Positions 59,709 through 64,000 of a stretch of DNA of 64,000 bases are shown one piece after another. Under the pieces are notes generated by a model. It was not told where the DNA came from, searched no databases, and saw nothing but the letters and a program-made list of their open reading frames with translations. Each line of letters starts with the position of its first letter. Positions within the stretch are counted from its first letter, which is position 1. Origin of the DNA: Brachionus manjavacas (lineage: Eukaryota > Rotifera > Eurotatoria > Ploima > Brachionidae); assembly GCA_019054805.1 (NCBI GenBank), contig JAHQIY010000017.1, positions 620,001 to 684,000 on the forward strand, read 5' to 3'. A program made the position numbers and the translations under genes.

Positions 59709-60595
59709 GAAAATTGCATCGAAAAAATAAGTTCAGAAATTGGGCTGTGTGAAGCTAATCATCATTGTCGAAGTGATTTACATCTTGAATGTGACTTAAG
59801 CACAAACATGTGCAAATGCATGACTTCTTACACTTGGTCTAGCAGTCAAAATTCGTGTGAATTAACTTATACCAAAGGTGAATGTGATTCTGATTCTGAC
59901 TGCAATCTCTCAGAAGGCCTTGTTTGCTTTGACCAAGGGTACTATTCATGCGATTGTCCAACCAATTCAGTTAGGGACTATTGCGATTGCCCGAGAAGTA
60001 ATACACAAGAAATGTACTGGGATGCTAGTTTGGCGTCTCCTCAATGTGTTGTAGCCAAAGCGTATCTTGAAGGATGCAGCAATGACTTTGAGTGTCGAAC
60101 AAACATCGAAAAGACAAAGTGTATAAATCAAGTATGTACTTGTGAAGAACCTGGAGGATGGCTAGCTGCTACCCAAATTTGCAAAAAATGTAATACTGGT
60201 GATATATTTTTTGATCCTGAAGGATTATGTTATCATTTCAGTACTGGTCAAAAAGAAGGCGACGATGTGGATGATGATTGCACTGTAATCTTTTTTAATT
60301 TTTAGGATTTTTTATTATTTTATTTTCAAAAAATTAGCTGGCTAAAATTAAGAATTTTGATGTATTAGATTTTATAATTGAAAATGCAGATCCTGGCTAT
60401 AAATATTGGATTAATGGGAGAAGAGATGGTGGTGATAGGTACACTTATTTTGGTTCAAATGAGCTCATAAATTCGACAGTGTGTCCTAATTTTTATGTAG
60501 ACAATGAACGAATGCTTAATTATGATCCTGATATTGAATGTTTTCAAAATGATGTGGATGACGATGTTGATCTTAGGTATATTTGCGAATATTAA
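59709..60595 (+). pseudogene. Partial copy of the lectin-receptor gene (3' half)
   Basis: Starts abruptly inside exon 3 at the bases matching 52472, with offset 7,237. It keeps the rest of exon 3 (to 60284), the 53-bp intron and exon 4 (60338-60595). It lacks exons 1-2, the membrane anchor and most Cys modules. A TGA lies in frame just upstream of the junction, so no start is available. The reading frame is otherwise intact and almost identical to the parent; one coding change is Pro to Ala (WLPATQ to WLAATQ). The lectin domain is complete. Confidence 0.92.
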
Positions 60596-61340
60596 TTTTT
60601 CTTTTTAAACTAAACAATAAAAATAAAAATTCCAATAAGCGTTTTTGTCTTTTGATAAAATAAATCATCCAAATAATTTAAAATAATAGTAATTGTGCGA
60701 GGAAAATGTATAAATAAGGAAAATATTTAAATTGGTAAATGACGAAATGTTACTCTCTGCTTTTGGAGAACTGTGCCTTGACTTAGGGTCTCTGCAGTGT
60801 CCGAAGTAAAACTATCGGAAAGTTACAATAGCTTATTTACTCAACTTTAGTGACATGTAACTTTAGACAGGTTTTCGTTTATAATTAAATGTCACTATAA
60901 ATGAAACGGGCGTAAAATTGCGCTTTTTGAAAAGTTTTTTCCTTGTAAAGTGACATGTCACTCTTTATTATTAAACAACCGTTTTCAAACCTTTTCACTT
61001 TATTATTAGTGTTGGTGTCCGTGAGAGCGTACGGGTGTTTTTTATGAATTCTGACTTTAAGTTTGAGAAATGATGATCCTTAAGATAATATTTGTTGTTT
61101 AAAAAACTATCTACGCTCTGTTTTCCATTTTTTATTAATTGAGTATTTGTTAAAAAGCACCAAACGAAAGTAAATTATCACTTAAGTCAAAATTTTATAA
61201 GATCAAAACAAAGTTTTTCGGGCTTTTGTCAGTGAGGTAAACTATTGTCCCTCTGTTATATTATATTTTATCAAAAATTATATTTTATCATCAAGTTTTG
61301 AAGAAATTTACATGAATTTTTTTTTAAATTGTCCTCTAAG
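60596..61340. repeat. Second copy of the receptor 3' flank
   Basis: Duplicate of 53359-54101, including the 14-bp palindrome and the ATTAGTGTTGGTGTCCGTG motif (61005-61023). Near-identical except for homopolymer lengths and a cluster of about six substitutions at 61290-61315. Confidence 0.9.
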
Positions 61341-64000
61341 TTTTTTTTTTTTTTTTTTCATTTTTTTTTTCAATGTGTTCAGAGCAGACATTAGTCTTAC
61401 ATGCGAACATGGTGAACACACTCATTTATTAAAAATATAAAATAAAAATTAAATAGATTTTTTATATAAATCAAACTGTTTTAATATAAATTTAAATATA
61501 AATAAATAGTACAAAATAGAATAAGAAGAAAGATAAGGAGAGAGAAAGGTGATTTGACATTAATTTAGTTTATTATTTTTTTTTTTTTTTTTTGTATTTT
61601 ACATAATTAAGAAAATTATAGATGTAATCTATGTCAAATTTGGGAAACATTTGAATAAACTCAATAAAGTGTAGATTTACATTATTAATTTTTCTTTGTC
61701 TAAAAAGCGATAAATTTAAATCTAGATCTTTCAGTGTAAAAGTGTTGATAAATTTAGAAAAAAAATAGGAAAATGTTAATTCACCAAAAGAGTTGAACCC
61801 TAGACTTCCTGGAGTAAAAAATTTATTACTGTTTCTTAAATTATATGGTTTGTTAAGTGAATCGTTCACAATAAGTTGAGTTTTAAGTGGAAGAGGTGAT
61901 TCTGGGTTCTTTAGAATCTTATAAGAAAAACAGCAAAGCTTAATGATCAGCCTATGTTGAAATCCGTAAAGACCTAGAATTTCAAGATTATTATTTATTG
62001 TATTGAAATCATTAAGATAATTAACTTGGGCTTTGAAGTGAATCAATTTGAAAAGCGAAATATAATATGAATTTGATAGAGATTGAATAGCAGGCTTGGA
62101 GAAATAGATGGTTAGTGATAAACAATAATCAAAGTGGGGCAAGATGAACGTTTTAAAGAATTGTATTTTTACTAGTTTTGAAAGAAAGAATAATTGCTTA
62201 ATTGAGTTTAGCTTTTTATTAATAGTAGCTTTTAGATTGTTAACGTGACTAGTAAAGTTTAATTTATTATCTATTATAACACCTAAAAGCTTGAATTCAG
62301 GTACAACCTCGATTTCGAATGATCTAAAAGAAAATGATGCTGGCATTACTATGTTTTTTTTGTTATGGATAATCATTATTTTAGTTTTATCCCAGTTGAT
62401 ATCGAGACGATTAAACGAGCACCATTTGTATACTAGTTCTAAGCAATTTCTGAAGTTGTCTATTAAATCCTTTAAATTTGAACTACAGAAATTGATTGTG
62501 GTATCATCAGCAAATATTTTACAGTTTATGTCATGATTTTTAAGAAAAAAAGCTAGGTCATTTATGAAAATTAGAAAGAAAAGAGGACCTAACACACTGC
62601 CCTGTGGAACTCCAAGGTCTATTTTTGAGAATTCAGAAAGAGTGCCACCGAAGGAAACCGCTTGTTTTCTTCCAGAGAAATAATTTTTGATAAGTTCAAG
62701 AGCGTTTTCGCTAAGCCCTATTCTCTTTAATTTGCTAAGTAAGAGATTTGGGTCTACCAAGTCGAAAGCCTTGCGAAAGTCAATAAACAAGAGAAGTGTA
62801 ATATATCTTTTGTTACGTGATGCGTTAATTTGTGAAATAAGTTCATGCAAGGCCGTTTCACAGGAGTGATCTTCGCGGAATCCATACTGGCATGGAAATA
62901 GAATTTTATTGGTGGTCAAGTATAGAGATAATTGTGATGCTATAATCTTTTCAAAAATTTTTGATATTACAGGTTGTACGGAAATTCCTCTGTAGTTGTT
63001 GATGATTTCGATTGGACCTTTATTTTTGTATATAGCTGTTACTATTGCGCATTTCCATTCATCAGGCACTCTGCAATAATTAATACAATCATTGATAAGT
63101 TCAGTTACCACTGGACCAAGAATTGCTGCTGAATCCTTAAAGATTTTGACTGAAATATCTGAGATTCCAGGACCATTGTTGGGGTTCAAATTACTAATCA
63201 ATTTAACAACAGAATCGACCGATATTAAATGAAAATCAAAAGTTTTTTCTTTTAAATTACTAAAGGGACACATGTTAGAGAGTTCATTAAATGTTTCATT
63301 TATGAAAGTAATACAGGTCCTTAAATCAGATAATGAATCTGATTTTATATCAGTGAAAAAATGATTCATTAGCTTGCTAATTTCTGAGGCCTCAGATGCA
63401 GAGTTATTACCTTTGATAATGAAGTTCGGAATGATACTATTTTGCTTGTCAGACTTTAATTTTATTGTTGATCTATAGAATTCATAAAATTTTTTGGAAT
63501 TTTGAAAATCATTTAATTTTTTATCTTTGAAATAAAGGACTAATTTTTGTTCGGTCAAAGTTTTTATTCGCTTTTTTGCTTCTACATACGATAAATAATA
63601 AGAGCGATCATGTGTGTTTTTCCAAGACTTATAAAAACCATCCCGTGATTTAGAAAGAGAATTAATTTCATTATCTGACCATGGGCTAATAGAATTTCTT
63701 TTATCAATTTTAACATTTTTTATTGGTGCAATGGAATCTACTATACTTAAAATTGAGTTCTTAAGGGAGTTCCATTAATCATTAGGTAGATCAAATGAAG
63801 ATAAAGTTAAATAAAAAGATTGAGATTTGAAGTCATGGTGAGAGATTTTCTCTGAGATTTTATAAAGATTATTCTCAGAAAGATTTCTCACAGATCTGAA
63901 CACGGAGGTGCTTTTAATTGAGGAAATGTCAAGCGTGATAACCAACATTCTATGATCACTTATAGAAGTATCAATGGATGAAGTCGATTTTATTAGATTT
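61341..64000 (-). mobile_element. CR1/L2-like LINE, copy B (runs off the window)
   Basis: Tandem duplicate of the LINE at 54102-59708, cut by the window edge within the endonuclease region. It shares the TAA between endonuclease and RT (near 63773). The protease and ORF1 parts would lie beyond 64000. Confidence 0.9.
61573..63558 (-). CDS. LINE reverse transcriptase region, copy B (longest open version)
   Basis: Open for 661 codons from a TTG; the frame in fact stays open upstream to the TAA near 63773, adding about 70 codons (including SPWSDNEINSLSKSRDGFYK). The RT boxes equal those of copy A, but copy B keeps frame where A shifts. It adds the N-terminal KLNDFQNSKKFYEFYRSTIK and the C-terminal FSKFINTFTLKDLDLNLSLF segment ending in a Lys run that reads into a long T tract. 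It is the better model of the element's RT. Confidence 0.9.
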   Translation of the reverse strand: MTEQKLVLYFKDKKLNDFQNSKKFYEFYRSTIKLKSDKQNSIIPNFIIKGNNSASEASEISKLMNHFFTDIKSDSLSDLRTCITFINETFNELSNMCPFSNLKEKTFDFHLISVDSVVKLISNLNPNNGPGISDISVKIFKDSAAILGPVVTELINDCINYCRVPDEWKCAIVTAIYKNKGPIEIINNYRGISVQPVISKIFEKIIASQLSLYLTTNKILFPCQYGFREDHSCETALHELISQINASRNKRYITLLLFIDFRKAFDLVDPNLLLSKLKRIGLSENALELIKNYFSGRKQAVSFGGTLSEFSKIDLGVPQGSVLGPLFFLIFINDLAFFLKNHDINCKIFADDTTINFCSSNLKDLIDNFRNCLELVYKWCSFNRLDINWDKTKIMIIHNKKNIVMPASFSFRSFEIEVVPEFKLLGVIIDNKLNFTSHVNNLKATINKKLNSIKQLFFLSKLVKIQFFKTFILPHFDYCLSLTIYFSKPAIQSLSNSYYISLFKLIHFKAQVNYLNDFNTINNNLEILGLYGFQHRLIIKLCCFSYKILKNPESPLPLKTQLIVNDSLNKPYNLRNSNKFFTPGSLGFNSFGELTFSYFFSKFINTFTLKDLDLNLSLFRQRKINNVNLHFIEFIQMFPKFDIDYIYNFLNYVKYKKKKKK

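Larger units (their letters stand above)
52472..64000. repeat. 7.2-kb tandem duplication (units 52472-59708 and 59709-64000+)
   Basis: Two head-to-tail units with a period of 7,237 bp at the start, growing to about 7,257 through homopolymer indels. Each unit holds the 3' half of the lectin-receptor gene, its 3' flank and the LINE. The junction fuses the LINE 5' end to exon 3, with GAAAATTGC shared by both parents at the breakpoint. The second unit continues beyond the window. Confidence 0.93.

Overview
The window is nuclear DNA of an animal. The genes are metazoan (a p38-responsive MAPKAP kinase, NUP210, TRAP-alpha, ARPC5, a C-type-lectin receptor). Several are split by short GT-AG introns of about 50-70 bp, and the intergenic DNA is extremely AT-rich. 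Small introns, very low GC, EB-module receptors and many non-LTR elements would fit a monogonont rotifer such as Brachionus, but the species is a guess from composition and gene style.

Cellular genes, left to right: EMG1/NEP1 (175-981, +), NOP58 (3315-4728, +), NUP210 (15159-6286, -, with a 3.4-kb intron full of transposon debris), SSR1/TRAP-alpha (21327-22207, +), a secreted trypsin-like protease with a His-rich loop (26628-27524, +), a four-EF-hand calmodulin-like protein (31069-30433, -), ARPC5 (32698-32189, -), a MAPKAPK2/3-type kinase (46689-49164, +, five exons) and a type II membrane protein with EB-like cysteine modules and a C-type lectin domain (51460-53358, +). EMG1 and NOP58 both serve small-subunit ribosome biogenesis; the other neighbours share no obvious pathway.

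Mobile DNA fills much of the rest: a Tc1/mariner fossil, a hAT-like MITE, a solo LTR, a MULE remnant with SWIM domain and repeated TIRs, a Ty3/gypsy Pol tail, a mariner-type MITE with perfect 23-bp inverted repeats, and at least five CR1/Jockey-like LINE fossils. An RTE-like LINE (37852-41096) sits inside one of these fossils, bounded by a 12-bp target-site duplication; its 5' end is a tRNA-like sequence with A and B boxes. A second, 5'-truncated RTE copy lies at 43800-44336 with a 15-bp duplication.

The most unusual part is 52472-64000. A unit of about 7.2 kb, made of the 3' half of the lectin-receptor gene plus a CR1/L2-like LINE, is tandemly duplicated almost without divergence. The LINE encodes an ORF1 protein (coiled coil plus RRM-like region) and an ORF2 in which a Ulp1/SENP-type cysteine protease domain, preceded by a 60-bp coding minisatellite, lies directly upstream of the apurinic endonuclease and reverse transcriptase. 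No tRNA, rRNA or CRISPR was found.
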